64,000 bases of DNA from Arabidopsis thaliana (Eukaryota; Streptophyta; Magnoliopsida; Brassicales; Brassicaceae): assembly GCF_000001735.4 (NCBI RefSeq), contig NC_003071.7, forward strand, positions 1,871,001-1,935,000, read 5' to 3'. The position numbers and the translations under genes were made by a program. Positions within the stretch are counted from its first letter, which is position 1; the number at the start of each line of letters is the position of its first letter. The notes beneath the pieces are model-generated. The model had not been told where the DNA came from. It searched no databases and saw nothing but the letters and a program-made list of their open reading frames with translations. Of the stretch, positions 1 through 11,738 are shown one piece after another.

Positions 1-25
1 AGTTGAAATATGTTGTGTTCTACAG

Positions 26-2278
26 GAATTAATAGTTGGTCGACCTGAGGCTGTTTACTTCTATGAAGTTGATGGACGTGGTCCTTGCTGGGCTTTTGAA
101 GGAGAGAAAAAATTCATGGGGTGGTTCCGTGGCTACCTTTTATGTGTCATTGATGATTCTAAAACTGGGAACACTGTTTTTAATGTCTACGACCTCAGGA
201 ATCGGCTTATAGCATATAGCATTGTCGTTGATAAAGTCTCCAACATGCTCTGCGAATGGGGAAACATAATACTTATAAAGGCTGACAAATCCTTATTGTG
301 CATTACCGAGAAGGATATGGAAAGCAAGTTAGATATGCTGTTCAAGAAAAACCTGTACACAGTAGCTATTAATCTTGTCCAGAGTCAACATGCCGATGCT
401 GCTGCTACTGCCAATGTGATGAGGAAGTATGGAGATCATTTATATGGCAAACAGGACTTTGACGAAGCTATGTTACAGTACATTAACACAATTGGTTATC
501 TTGAACCATCATTTGTGATACAAAAGTTTCTGGATGCACAGAGGATCTACAATCTTACTAATTACCTGGAGAAGTTGCATGAGAAGGGTCTAGCATCAAA
601 AGACCACACAACTCTTTTGCTAAACTGTTACACTAAGTTGAAGGATGTAGAAAAGCTGAACACGTTCATTAGAAAAGAAGATGGCATCGGTGAGCTCAAG
701 TTTGATGTGGAAACAGCCATTAGGGTCTGTCGTGCAGCTAATTACCATGAGCATGCAATGTACGTTGCAAAAAAGGCAGGAAAACATGAGTGGTATTTGA
801 AAATTTTGCTTGAAGATCTTGGAAACTACGATGAAGCCCTGCAATATGTTTCAAGTCTTGAACCCAGTCAAGCTGGGGTAACAATTGAACAGTATGGTAA
901 GATTCTTATAGAGCACAAGCCAAAAGAGACTATTGATATACTCATGCGACTTTGCACTGAGCAAGGGATTCCTAATGGTGTGTTCCTGTCCATGTTGCCA
1001 TCACCTGTGGACTTCATCACTGTGTTTGTTCAGCATCCACATTCATTAATGCATTTTCTCGAGAGATATGCTGAAATAGTTCAGGATTCTCCTGCTCAAG
1101 CAGAAATCAATAACACACTCTTGGAATTATACTTGTCTAGGGACTTGAATTTTCCATCAATCTCTCTATCAGAAAATGGTCTAGATAAGGACTTAATAGA
1201 TCATTCGGTAGCAGCTGCGGTGTCTAAAGCCGATCCTGAAAAGAAGACAAATGCTGATTCGAAGGATGCAATGGAGAAGGATTGTACGGAAAGACAACAG
1301 AAGGGACTGGAGTTACTTAAAATGGCATGGCCGTCAGACCTAGAGCAACCCCTCTATGATGTTGACCTTGCTGTAATTCTTTGCGAGATGAATTCGTTCA
1401 AGGATGGACTTCTGTATCTGTATGAAAAAATGAAATTTTACAAGGAGGTTATTGCTTGCTACATGCAGAATCATGATCACGAGGGACTGATTGCATGCTG
1501 CAAAAGATTAGGTGATTCTAGCAAGGGAGGGGATCCATCTCTTTGGGCAGATCTTCTCAAGTATTTCGGTGAAATTGGAGAGGACTGCACCAAAGAGGTG
1601 AAGGAGGTTCTCACTTATATTGAACGGGATGATATTTTACCTCCTATCATTGTTCTTCAGACCCTGGCAAAGAATCCATGCCTCACACTTTCTGTCATCA
1701 AAGACTACATAGCTCGGAAACTTGAGCAAGAGTCAAAAATAATTGAAGAGGACCGGCGAGCTGTAGAGAAGTATCAGGTTAGTGTTTCATCATTAATTTC
1801 TTGCCTGATATTTCAAGTCAACAAGAAAAATTGTTCTCTTAATGCTGATCCTACTTCTTATCAAAAAGCCAGTTGTCTATCACAATCCTCTCCCAGTGTA
1901 AATTCCTAATCAGATTTTTGAACGATGCAGGAAACGACTAAAAACATGAGAAAAGAGATTGAAGATCTCAGGACCAATGCCAGAATATTTCAACTTAGCA
2001 AGTGTACTGCTTGCACTTTCACATTGGATATCCCAGCTGTCCATTTCATGTGTATGCATTCATTCCATCAACGCTGCCTCGGTGACAACGAAAAAGAATG
2101 CCCCGAGTGTGCTCCCGAGTACAGATCTGTGATGGAAATGAAGAGAAGTTTGGAGCAGAACTCGAAAGACCAAGATCTGTTCTTCCAGCAAGTGAAAGGC
2201 TCGAAGGACGGGTTTTCTGTGATTGCAGAGTACTTTGGGAAAGGAATCATCAGCAAAACTAGAGATGCAACATCTTAA
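26..2278 (+). CDS. VPS11: VPS11-like vacuolar sorting protein, C-terminal part (gene enters from the left)
   Basis: Core subunit of the HOPS/CORVET tethering complexes that act in fusion at the vacuole and prevacuole (family knowledge). Two exons are visible, 26-1777 and 1931-2278, joined across a GT-AG intron and each in phase 0. They encode about 699 residues; the N-terminal beta-propeller part lies outside the window. The long alpha-helical stretch resembles clathrin-heavy-chain-type repeats. The last about 90 residues hold a RING-H2 finger: CTAC, then MCMHSFHQRC, then CPEC. An upstream acceptor (ctacag, ending at 25) shows that the methionine at 116 is not the true start. Reading through the intron gives a false stop at 1907. 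Confident in family and orientation; the locus name (AT2G05170) is from memory. Confidence 0.95.
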
Positions 2279-4389
2279 TTCTCTTCACGCCTGAAGGTAA
2301 CCACTGAACTCATTGCAAATAACTCAAAAAAGTTCTCTTCTCTACTTTGATGTAATCAAGTCAACTGAGAACATATTTTTACAAAATAACGATAATCTGG
2401 GAGATAAATTTTCTCATTTAGTGACCTTGTCTGTTCAGGGAAGGCGGCTGAAACATCTCCAACTCAAGTGAGGCCGGCATAAACTTTGTGGCATCTGTGT
2501 ATTCTGTGAATGTGAGGTATCCTTTGAATCTACTTTATCGGCTTAGATATTGTGTAAGAGTGAGTTGTGCTAGTGAAGTTGGGACTGGCTCTATGCTTCT
2601 TCTTGTATACATTTCTGAGAATCTGTGCCATCACTCAGGAAAAGATGCATAGATGTCGACAAGTTATTATGTTTGTTTTTTTGGTGTATGTTATGGTTTT
2701 TTTTTTTGGAACACTTAGAGGAGAACGTTTGCAGTAAATATGTTGTGGTTTTGATTTGCATTCATTCTGGTAAAAGTCTTGCTCATTTGGAACAATTTCT
2801 AAATAATTGCTCAAGTTCTGTCTCCGGATCAATAAATTAATATTTCTATCAAAGCATATTTTTACACTATCCAGTTTTTCTGCTTCCGGGAAACCTCGGA
2901 AATCGAAATGCTGGGCGAGCTGTCAGCGTTGCTCCCTTCGAACACAGGCATCTACTATCTTAGTTAAAGGTTCGTTTTTCTCCATTGACTCTGTTCTAGT
3001 GGTGAATGTGATTACAGTTTCCAGCGGTTTATCTTTCCCTTGAGATCTTTATTGAAAATCGAAAAGTCTACACATGGCTGGAACAGATGAATTTGTTGGG
3101 TTTCAAATGCTGGTAGCGACAGTTTTCGGTTTTTTATTGCTTCCCGGAGCTATCTTTTTTTTTTTGTGATCAGAGATCAGGAGTGCCTTCTGTTGAAATA
3201 GCAGCATGATGTTGAGAAGCCTTGTTTTTTGGATGTGTATAGCTTGTCTGATCTCAGGTTTAGGACAGATGAATCAACTACGTCCTGTGTTATAGTTGGG
3301 TTGTTTCGGAATGCTCAATCTTAAATGTTCTATTATAGACCTTCTCCTTCTGTTGTGAAGGATACTTCTACTATATATGTATGTGAGCTTACATACAATC
3401 TACTTTTATCGGTTGGAAACCGTCTCTGCGGAGATTGAAGTGAGGATCAAGGAGCCTCTTCCCGAGTGGATCGATTGGTAGAAAAGGAGAGTCCTTCCTT
3501 GTTCTTGGTTTTCGTTTTGGTTTTGGTTTTGGCGTTTAAAAACTAGTACCTTCCACTAGGGTCATCAGATCAATCTTCCGGGTTTACTTTGATTCGGTTA
3601 ACATCCTCAGGGAAACTGGAAGCACTACAGAGATTAGAAGTAGTAGCCCACAGAGATTCAGCCCTGCGAATCTGACAAGACGAACTTATTGTACCTCCCT
3701 GATGACGACGAATACAAATTCCTGAAACGGTTCAAGTATCTTAACTTTAGTATCTGTCTACTCGCACAAAAGAGATTCTCCCTTGGTTTTTAGATTCAAT
3801 GATGAGTATAAAACCATAACCTTTGAAAAAGAGTATTTCCTTTAGCTTGATCTGCCAAGAGGAGTTATACGAAAATTGAACAAGGTTTGGTAGAGACGGA
3901 TCTTCATCTACCATAACCGCAGTCTTCGACAATATCAGTAGAGCTTATTTGCTTGCTTTCTCCAACTACTCTTGAGTTTTAAGATGCTTTGTTACCTCCA
4001 AGACGCTTCTATCTCAGTGGAAAGATCAGTCTTGTTCCTTTCTCAGAATCGCTGTAAACAGGTTTTGTCTTGACACTTTACTTTCTTCACTCTTATTTGA
4101 CTCTAATGTCACATTACCTACACTGTGAGTCACCTTAGCAGGATTTGAACTCTGAATACTTAAGTTCATGATATTATCAATCTAATCAAGACTCACGAGT
4201 GTCATCTTTGACCTCAGTTAATAATATTAAGAAAACAAGATTCTAGCTGTCCACTATTTCACGTTCTTCCAGAGAGAAAACGCTTTTTAAAGATTAATAA
4301 TAAAGCATGATAAGTCATAGACTATGACTCATAGTTTATATTAACTGATTCTTGATTATGTTTCAGCTCCCTCTTCACTTTAAGCAACA
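2279..4389. other. Spacer between VPS11 and the P450 gene; probable 3' UTR and weak coding remnants
   Basis: The first few hundred bases are probably the VPS11 3' UTR. Farther on, short stretches look coding-like: 3420-3480, reading as a peptide ending KEPLPEWIDW, and 3747-3932 on the minus strand. Neither is long enough, or flanked by clear splice sites, to call a gene. The final 150 bases before 4390 are AT-rich and should hold the P450 promoter, but I see no unambiguous TATA box. Confidence 0.5.
3074..3169 (+). CDS. Candidate 31-residue membrane peptide (unrecognised)
   Basis: A short open frame starting at ATG 3074 encodes 31 residues. It has a polar N-terminus (MAGTDEFVGFQ) followed by one strongly hydrophobic segment (LVATVFGFLLLPGAIFFFL), the shape of a single-span small membrane protein. 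Nothing around it proves transcription, and the hydrophobic tail is partly encoded by a T-run, so chance is a real alternative. No family is recognised. Confidence 0.2.
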   Translation: MAGTDEFVGFQMLVATVFGFLLLPGAIFFFL

Positions 4390-7300
4390 ATGGCAGCAAT
4401 TCTCAGCGTTGACTTTCAGAACTGTTTCATCTTCATCGTCCTATGCCTCTTCTCACTCTTCTGTTACTCTCTCTTCTTCAAGAAACCAAAGCACCCGCGA
4501 GGCTGTGATCTTCCTCCTAGCCCTCCTTCTCTTCCAATCATCGGTCATCTTCACCTTCTCTTCTCTCCTCTAACCCACAAGTCTCTTCAGAAACTCTCCT
4601 CTAAGTATGGACATCTACTCCATCTACGGATCTTTAATGTCCCAGTCATTCTCGTCTCTTCAGCCTCTGTTGCCTACGAGATCTTCAGGGCTCATGACGT
4701 GAACGTCTCCTCTCGCGGTGTTGCTGCAATCGATGAGTCCCTCCTGTTTGGATCTTCTGGCATCATTACCGCTCCTTATGGAGATTACTGGAAGTTCATG
4801 AAGAAGCTAATCGCCACTAAGCTGCTCCGACCTCAGTCACTCGAGAGTTCACGAGGTATCCGTGGTGAAGAGCTAACGCGATTTTACAACAGCCTTCTCG
4901 ATAAGGCGAGGATGACTGAGAGCGTTGAGATCAGTACTGAAGCAATGAAGCTTGTGAACAACACCTTGTGCAGGATGAGCATGGGAAGAAGTTTTTCAGA
5001 GGAGAACGGTGAGGCAGAGAAAATCAGGGGATTAGTGGGTGAATCTTATGCCTTGACCAAGAAGATGTTCCTGGCATCTTTATTGCGCAAGCCGCTAAAG
5101 AAGCTTCGGATCTCACTATTCGAGAAGGAGATAATGGGTGTTTCTGACAGATTAGATGAGCTGCTAGAGAGAATTCTTGTGGAACACGAAGAGAAACTAC
5201 ACGAGGAGCATCAAGGTACTGATATGATGGATGTGTTGTTGGCAGCTTCTGGAGATGAAAACGCAGAGTATAACATCACTAGGAATCATATCAAGTCATT
5301 TTTCGTGGTAAATGTTCCTCGTTAATTATGTCTATTTTCATTTGAGGATCCATACTAAAGACATGTTGTTCTTTTCACTGCAGGAGATTTTTATTGGAGC
5401 CACTGATACCTCAGTGCAAACAACACAATGGACAATGGCGGAGATCCTTAACCACCCTAACGTTCTTGAGAGACTGAGGAAAGACATTGATTCCGTTGTA
5501 GGGAAAACAAGGTTGATTCATGAAACAGATCTACCGAACCTCCCTTACTTGCAAGCGGTAGTCAAAGAAGGGCTAAGATTGCATCCACCGGGACCTCTCT
5601 TGGTAAGGACGTTCCAAGAAAGATGCAAGATCAAAGGTTTCTACATACCAGAGAAGACAACACTCGTTATCAATGCTTACGCTGTTATGAGAGATCCTGA
5701 TTCTTGGGAAGATCCTGACGAGTTCAAGCCAGAGAGGTTTCTAAGAGCACCTCCAATGGGAGGCTCTCTTGACAAATTCATAGAGTTCTCTTGATTAAAA
5801 TGATTAAAAATAATTCAAAACAAGTGATTTTGCAGAGAGTCGGCTTTCTTGAGAGAGTTTTTGGAATTAGAGAGAGACGCACACGTGGCAGACAGTTTGG
5901 TTGACAGAATTCAACAAAAAGAAGGAAAAAAAAAACTTTCATCTCTTCGGGACAGCTTTCCCAAACTTTCTCTATGTGCAAATCCCAGATTTTTCCAATT
6001 TTGTTGAGTGGATCCACCTCGAAAAAATACCGTATAAGCCAACACTCCTCCCATTCCTCTGATTCTTCTTACTCTGATGCCTCCAGGTCCGTTCCAATTT
6101 TGTGCTTCTAATGTTAAGGTTGATTTGATGGAAACTGGATAAGAATATCGTTAATGGAACTCTATAGATTGGTTTAAACAGAAACTAGTTTGGTTTCAAT
6201 TTTGAATTGGAGCAGCTGGTTTCACATTTGAATTGTTCGTTAATGTTAGGGTTTAGGGAGATAGCAATCCAATTCTGTTTTTGAGCTGATATTGTTTTGT
6301 AATCGAAAAGTGTGAGAATTAGGTTTCAGTTTTGCCTTCTTGTGAAATCTATTGGTGAGCTTAACTAGCTGTATTGTGGACTAGAAAGCAGTTGTACAAT
6401 TTACGAGAGTAACAGAGTTTGCGGGAAGCCTTTATCGAGATGTGAAGCGTTGAATGGGAGAAATCTGAGTATTATTATTGTGGCTGGAGTTATTGGAGCT
6501 GTCATTTGATTGTGTGTGTTGGTTTAGTGATATTCTGGTGTTTCTTTATTAGAGATGTAGTAGGAATAAGAATGGTCATGATCCTCGGAAATCTAAGGAT
6601 GATAGTGATTGGATTGGTTTGTTGACGTGGTTTTTTATTGGTTTTGTCTTCTTCATTTCTTTGGCTATAAATATTGGGTTTTAGACCTGAAAGATGTTCT
6701 GGAAACTTGAAAGCAAGATCTTTCCAAGGACATAAAGATCATCTTCTAGTTCCTTGCTGGTTGATGGGAAATTGCTTCCAAAGTTGGCTGTTTGCAGGTT
6801 TGTTACCTTCCGGCTCTGTCTTGGTAAATTGGCTATAACTTTCAAACTGTTAACCTAAACCGTGATCCGTTTTTTCATGTGGTTTCGTATGACTGTTGTT
6901 GATATTCCCACCAATTTTTTCAATTTTCTGGGTTGAGTTGCCACTCCGTTTATGCTCTGAATCAAGACAGACGAAAACTAGAGTGAAGGTGAAGGCAATG
7001 CAAAAAAAAGCCGATGTAGAGAACGATTGGCAAGAAGAGCTGAAACAAACAGCAAAGCTTTTGATGTCGACAAAAGTACCTAGTTAATTGATCTTTCTTT
7101 ATTTTCTGAAATTAAGTTTTTAGTGATTTGTTTTTGAATCTGAAGACTGTAAAATACAAATGGTATTCAACACTTGCAAGTCCATTGTTACATGTTATGG
7201 TTTAATTTCTTGTGCACCATGTTATGAGCCTGCACTATTCATCCATTTCTTTTGTACCATGTTTTGAGCATGCACTATTCCTCCATGTAACCAAATAAGA

Positions 7301-8018
7301 TTAATATTATGCAACTTCGAAGCAAACCGAACCTCACAAGTCGATTTATCATATTCTACTATACCTACAAAACTCAAAGATTTTATGGATATTTGAAATC
7401 AAGTTCGTTATCGAGAGATGCATCTACAATTGAAAGGTGATTTGGTTGAGCATATATGCAAAACAAATTGCAACAATCGACAGAACAACTGATCGTTATT
7501 CCGATTTTTGTTTTACACATCTATTTTAAAATGTTTCAAAATAATGTATGTTTAATATTTTATGATTTGCAAATAATTATTAAGTTATATGAAATAAATA
7601 ATTTTAAAATAATAATATTTTTTCAGAGAACCTACATAAGAAAGACTACCATTAGAGTATGAAAAACAAAAAAAAATACACAAAAACTCTCTTGTAACAT
7701 TTTTGGAAATTTAATCATTAAAAAATGGAGAGAGCCCATAGAGAGGCTCTCTCCATTGGAGATGCTCTAAGTTCTTCAAGTGGGCAAGAAGAGAAACCGT
7801 TTAAGTACCTTCCTTTTGGCGGCGGGAGGAGAGGATGTCCTGGAGGTAATTTAGCTTATATATTTGTTGGAACTGCAATTGGAGTGATGGTGCAGTGCTT
7901 TGACTGGAAAATCAAAGGAGATAAAGTCAACATGGAAGAGACTTTTGAAGGAATGAACCTAAGCATGGTTCATCCACTTAAATGCACTCCAGTTCTTCGA
8001 AGCCAACCTTTTTTTTAA
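4390..8018 (+). pseudogene. CYP705A6: CYP705A-family cytochrome P450, exon 2 split by a transposon
   Basis: Exon 1 is 4390-5307 and encodes an N-terminal membrane anchor and a proline-rich hinge (PPSPPSLPIIGH). Exon 2 begins at 5384 and carries the I-helix motif GATDTS (about residue 311), the ExxR pair (about 368-371) and PERF (about 422). At 5744 it is interrupted by a 2,023-bp element and resumes at 7771 with the heme-binding motif FGGGRRGCPG (Cys about 449). Without the element and one TAA copy, the two parts join in frame to 508 codons plus stop, a normal P450 length. As it stands, translation runs 18 codons into the element and stops at 5792-5794 (442 residues). It therefore lacks the heme cysteine and is expected to be inactive. 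Family call is confident; the member name is from memory of the locus. Confidence 0.9.
5745..7767. mobile_element. PIF/Harbinger-type non-autonomous element inside the P450 exon
   Basis: The ends are inverted repeats: GAGCACCTCCAATGGGAGG on the left and, read inward from the right, GAGCATCTCCAATGGAGAG. They are flanked by TAA at 5742-5744 and 7768-7770. A 3-bp TAA/TTA duplication is typical of PIF/Harbinger. No transposase is seen. The interior includes an intron-like AT/T-rich stretch and a small frame (6896-7087) ending in a plausible coding peptide (VENDWQEELKQTAKLLMS). This raises the possibility that the element carries captured host sequence. Confidence 0.85.
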
Positions 8019-9694
8019 TCTTACTTGGTTACTTCTAAACTCCATGTATACTCATCTGGGGAACATGTAATAACTTTGATTAATTTCTTTTGTTCTATAG
8101 ATCTTCAAAGACATTCGATTACAAAAGTATTCTAATTTTGCTTTCTCCAAACCTAATTTTCGTAGTTAATGCAAACCTGAAAAAAAAAACCAAAATTTAA
8201 TGGAATAATTTTACGAAATTGAAAATTTAAGAACACAATTTATATGTAAATGTAATTCGGGTACATTTAATTATATTTAGCTATAATTTTATTACAAATA
8301 ACATATCTTAAATAACATAGTTATTAGAAAATTAATTATATTTATCAAAAGAGAAATTATAATGGATATGCTCAGATAAATGAATAATTAAGTATCTATC
8401 CATGAAGATTTGTTATTTAGGTGGGTAAGAGAGAAAGTGATGTTTTGACATTTTTACCCTTGTGAGAAAAAATGAAGAAGTTTAACGTTCATGATAATTA
8501 ATAAGTTAACGGTGATAAACAAATTATCATGATAAATAAATAAACTAATGCATAAATTAACATGTTACGAGAATAAATAATTGATAATTTATTAGTTACC
8601 GAATGTTAACATGATACAAATAAAAAAAAAATCGTTATGTATAATAGTTATCTATAATATAGCATACAATTTACCATTTTAAAAGACATGTTAGAGCGAT
8701 AAGTAAGTTGGTAGTGTATAACTTAACTGTAATAATTAAATTACTAAAATAAATAAATATATTATTGTATAATACATATTATATAATAAATGATTTAACA
8801 CGAGAAATATGTTTTCGACGTAAGATGAATAGTATTTTCACTTTGCTACTGTTTTTTAAAGATATGTTTATCATACTAATCAAATAATTAACTATCTAAA
8901 CTTGTTACCGCTAAAATTCATTTTTTTGTTGTTGCATATAATGAGTTTATCTTGATATTTTTCTTTTTAACGTGTGTATGTGACAAAGGGTATTTTTGGT
9001 ATTAATCTGAGACAGATGAAAGAGAACTAAATAACAAATCTTTATAGTCAAATACTTAATTATTCATTCTTCTAAGCATAGATCACCCTTATCAAAATTA
9101 TATATATATATATTTACAAAATTTGGCCAAAATTTAGTAAGGTTAAACTAATTTTTATTTAAATTAAACAATTTTTTAAGTTTTTTTTCCGAAAAACGAT
9201 GCAAAATAATCAAATTCTGACATCTATCCGAACCGAAACCGAGCATAATAGTTATAAAATCCGAACGGATAATAAATTATCTTTACCTAAATCATCTGAA
9301 TACGAATAAATCTAAATGTCTAGACTTAGATAGCGGTATGTTTTTTTGGCATGGTCAATGCATTCTCATCTTTCAAAATTCAAATCATTGATCAACATTT
9401 ACTTCATGTACTGTGTAAAATAAATGACAACATGCGAAGTTTATGTATAAGAGCATCTCCAATGGTGTAAAAATGGAGCTCTCTTCATACGTTCTCTGTT
9501 TTCAAATTGAATCTCTCTTCAAAGAGATTTTTGAAAACGAAGAGAGACTATTACGTGTCACGTTATGATTGGCCGGAATTTTTGGCAAAACAAGAAGAAA
9601 AGAAAAACGATTCTTTGACAAAAAGAGGATTCCTCACTTCTTTCTCTCATCTCCAACAATGATTCCAATAATTACATATCCGATTTGACCAAGT
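8019..9694. other. AT-rich spacer; solitary Harbinger-like terminus
   Basis: No gene is seen. The stretch is very AT-rich, with many short stop-filled frames. At 9449-9470 there is a TAA followed by GAGCATCTCCAATGG, the same terminal motif as the element in the P450 gene. No matching right end could be assigned, so it may be a truncated copy. The following 200 bases are purine-rich. Confidence 0.5.
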
Positions 9695-10249
9695 GTGCTT
9701 GTTCCTCCCCTCTTCCTTACCATAGGATGTATTTGTGAAATAACTTTGAATGAAAATTTCATTCCCGATTCTACGAGAATTAACCATGATGTTGATCACT
9801 GTCCCTATTTGGCGCCTCAGGGAGTAAACAATAACGAAGTTGCTCATGCCGTTGATGATGAAGTGGATGTTCTGGTAGTACCTGTTTGGGGAGAAGGCGA
9901 GGGTTCGAACAACCCTACTCCTCCACCGCCTGTGAATCAATCTTCAAGTTCTGATATTTCTTCTCACAGGCCTATTTCTCAGGCACCAATCTCTTCTTCA
10001 CCGGTCCTTGATCTGAATGTTCCTGCGGTGGAACATCATCAATCCAGTCTTCCTTCATTGAGTGTTAAATCCCTTTCTGAGGATTCTACCACTCTCAGTG
10101 TTCTTCATGCTCACACAAGATATGAGACTGGTGAAAGTTCTAAACGCAAAAAAGGAAAAGAGATTGACCACACTCGTAACAAGAAAAAGCAGCAATTCCG
10201 TAAAGAATATGGGGTTAGGTTTTATCCGGTCTCTGAAAAACCTCCATAG
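9695..10249 (+). CDS. Unrecognised 184-residue basic protein, probably part of a LINE-like element
   Basis: Open frame of 184 codons. The middle is low-complexity and rich in Pro and Ser (PTPPPPVNQSSSSD), with LDLNVPAVEHH. The C-terminus is strongly basic (SSKRKKGKEIDHTRNKKKQQ), like a nuclear or nucleic-acid-binding tail. No zinc knuckle or other named domain is visible. The downstream sequence is non-coding and has a LINE-like 3' end (see 19762-19950), so this may be an ORF1 remnant of a non-autonomous LINE. A start upstream of 9695 cannot be excluded. Confidence 0.35.
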   Translation: MLVPPLFLTIGCICEITLNENFIPDSTRINHDVDHCPYLAPQGVNNNEVAHAVDDEVDVLVVPVWGEGEGSNNPTPPPPVNQSSSSDISSHRPISQAPISSSPVLDLNVPAVEHHQSSLPSLSVKSLSEDSTTLSVLHAHTRYETGESSKRKKGKEIDHTRNKKKQQFRKEYGVRFYPVSEKPP

Positions 10250-10929
10250 TTCTGCTGAGGTCTTGATCCTCAGAGTATAATCTGCCCTTATACTCTGTGA
10301 AAACAACTTTTTGGGGTAAGGTTTGTTTTAAGTCTGTTTCATAGTTACTTTGGAACATAGCTCTTTGGTTTCAAGATGCTTTTGGATGTTTTTGGATGCA
10401 CAATAACTTTTGGCTGCTACAAGGTTCTTTTAGCTGTAATTCTCAGTGTTGTAGTGTGCTGGGTCAAAATTGAAGATTGCTAGGACTTCTTCACAGTTCT
10501 ACTAAGACCATGTACATGGGTGATATTTCTACAGTATCACAAGTCCAAAAATTATTTTTATATTGACAAAACAATTAGAATGAGGTTCATGAGTATCAGC
10601 CCAGAGATATTTATGATACCAGTATCATCTGACGTGACATCTCCTGATTGGTCACATTTGCCAAAAAAAATATATATATATCTATTAAACAAATATTATA
10701 AATAATGCTAAAAAATTCTTAATGATATTTTATGAGTATCACATATGATCATGCTCTAATAGTCTCTGGTTTCCTGATACTTTGGTGAGCAAGAGGCTGT
10801 CATGACATACACATAAGTTGGATGCTGTAAGTTCAGAGGCGAAACATGTTTCTCGTTTTCTTGATTTTATTGTTGAGTCATGATGATTGCCCTACAACAC
10901 TGCTGCCAAGTATGATCATCGTCGTTATA
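10250..10929 (+). mobile_element. Left part of a LINE-like sequence interrupted by later insertions
   Basis: T/G-rich non-coding sequence follows the 184-codon frame. It appears to resume at 19762 after the nested insertions and ends there in an A-rich tail. No endonuclease or reverse transcriptase coding is seen in it. The LINE assignment rests only on the tail and layout. Confidence 0.3.
10506..10756. mobile_element. 251-bp TIR MITE with TAA target duplication
   Basis: The left end GACCATGTACATGGGTGATA and the right end, read inward as GAGCATGATCATATGTGATA, form imperfect terminal inverted repeats. TAA flanks both sides (10503-10505 and 10757-10759). Length and the 3-bp duplication fit a Harbinger/Tourist-like MITE. 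It lies within the LINE-like sequence and is therefore younger than it. Confidence 0.7.
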
Positions 10930-11378
10930 GAGTATGTAAACTTCAAGAGATACTTTATATATAGAGTATGTAAACTTCAAATATAAAGTATGAGTAGTTT
11001 CTTCTCCAAGAGTATACTTTAAATATGAAGTTTCTAAAATGTGTGTTTTGCATTATACTCCTTATATTGTTTTTAACTATTTTAAAACCATATAACTTTT
11101 ATAAATAACTCTAAAACATACATTAAAATATTACAGATAATCTTAATTAACAAAACAATGCATTTATAAATAAAAATATATATAAATAAAAATGAAAAAT
11201 GCATAAATTAACTTATAAATTACAAATTATTCAATAAAATTATTTTCGTAATGCTTCCATATATGATCAATCAATGCATTACGAAGAGAAAAATGAGTCT
11301 CTTTATTTTTAATCTGTAGATTACGAGCCAAAAATTGTTGAAATACTTTGAATATATAAAAATTAAAGGACTAAAATG

Positions 11379-11738
11379 ATAAACATAGTAATTTGTAAGA
11401 TTATTTATGAAACATTGAATTTTAGGGACTTAAATGCAAATAAAAAAGATGAAACTTCAAATTTAGAGTATTGAATAGTGATACTCCAAATATAGAGTGT
11501 CACTATTCAATACTCTAAGAGCATCTCCAAGAGATACTCTATCCCCTCAAATATAAAGTTTTAGGTTCTCCAAGAGATACTCCAATACTTCATAATTTAG
11601 AGTATTGAATAGTGACACTATATTTGGAGTATCACTATTCAATACTCTAAATTTGAAGTTTCATCTTTTTATTTGCATTTAAGTCCCTAAAATTCAATGT
11701 TTCATAAATAATCGTACAAATTACTATGTTTATCATTT
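11379..11738. repeat. Inverted repeat, about 140-bp arms around an 80-bp centre
   Basis: The stretch 11379-11515 is nearly the reverse complement of 11597-11738; both carry the segment TAGTATTGAATAGTGA-like motif and a run derived from TTTAGTCCCTAAAATTC. The centre, 11516-11596, includes the left TIR of the composite element. A third copy of the right arm lies at 16044-16175 because of the 763-bp repeat. A transcript across this would fold into a long hairpin. Confidence 0.75.

Noticed and set aside
1778-1909. C-terminal extension of the first VPS11 frame
   Set aside because: It is intron read-through; the GT at 1778 and the AG at 1930 join two exons that restore the RING finger.
3747-3932. 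F-box-associated-like peptide on the minus strand
   Set aside because: Similarity is too weak and there is no supporting exon, start or splice site.
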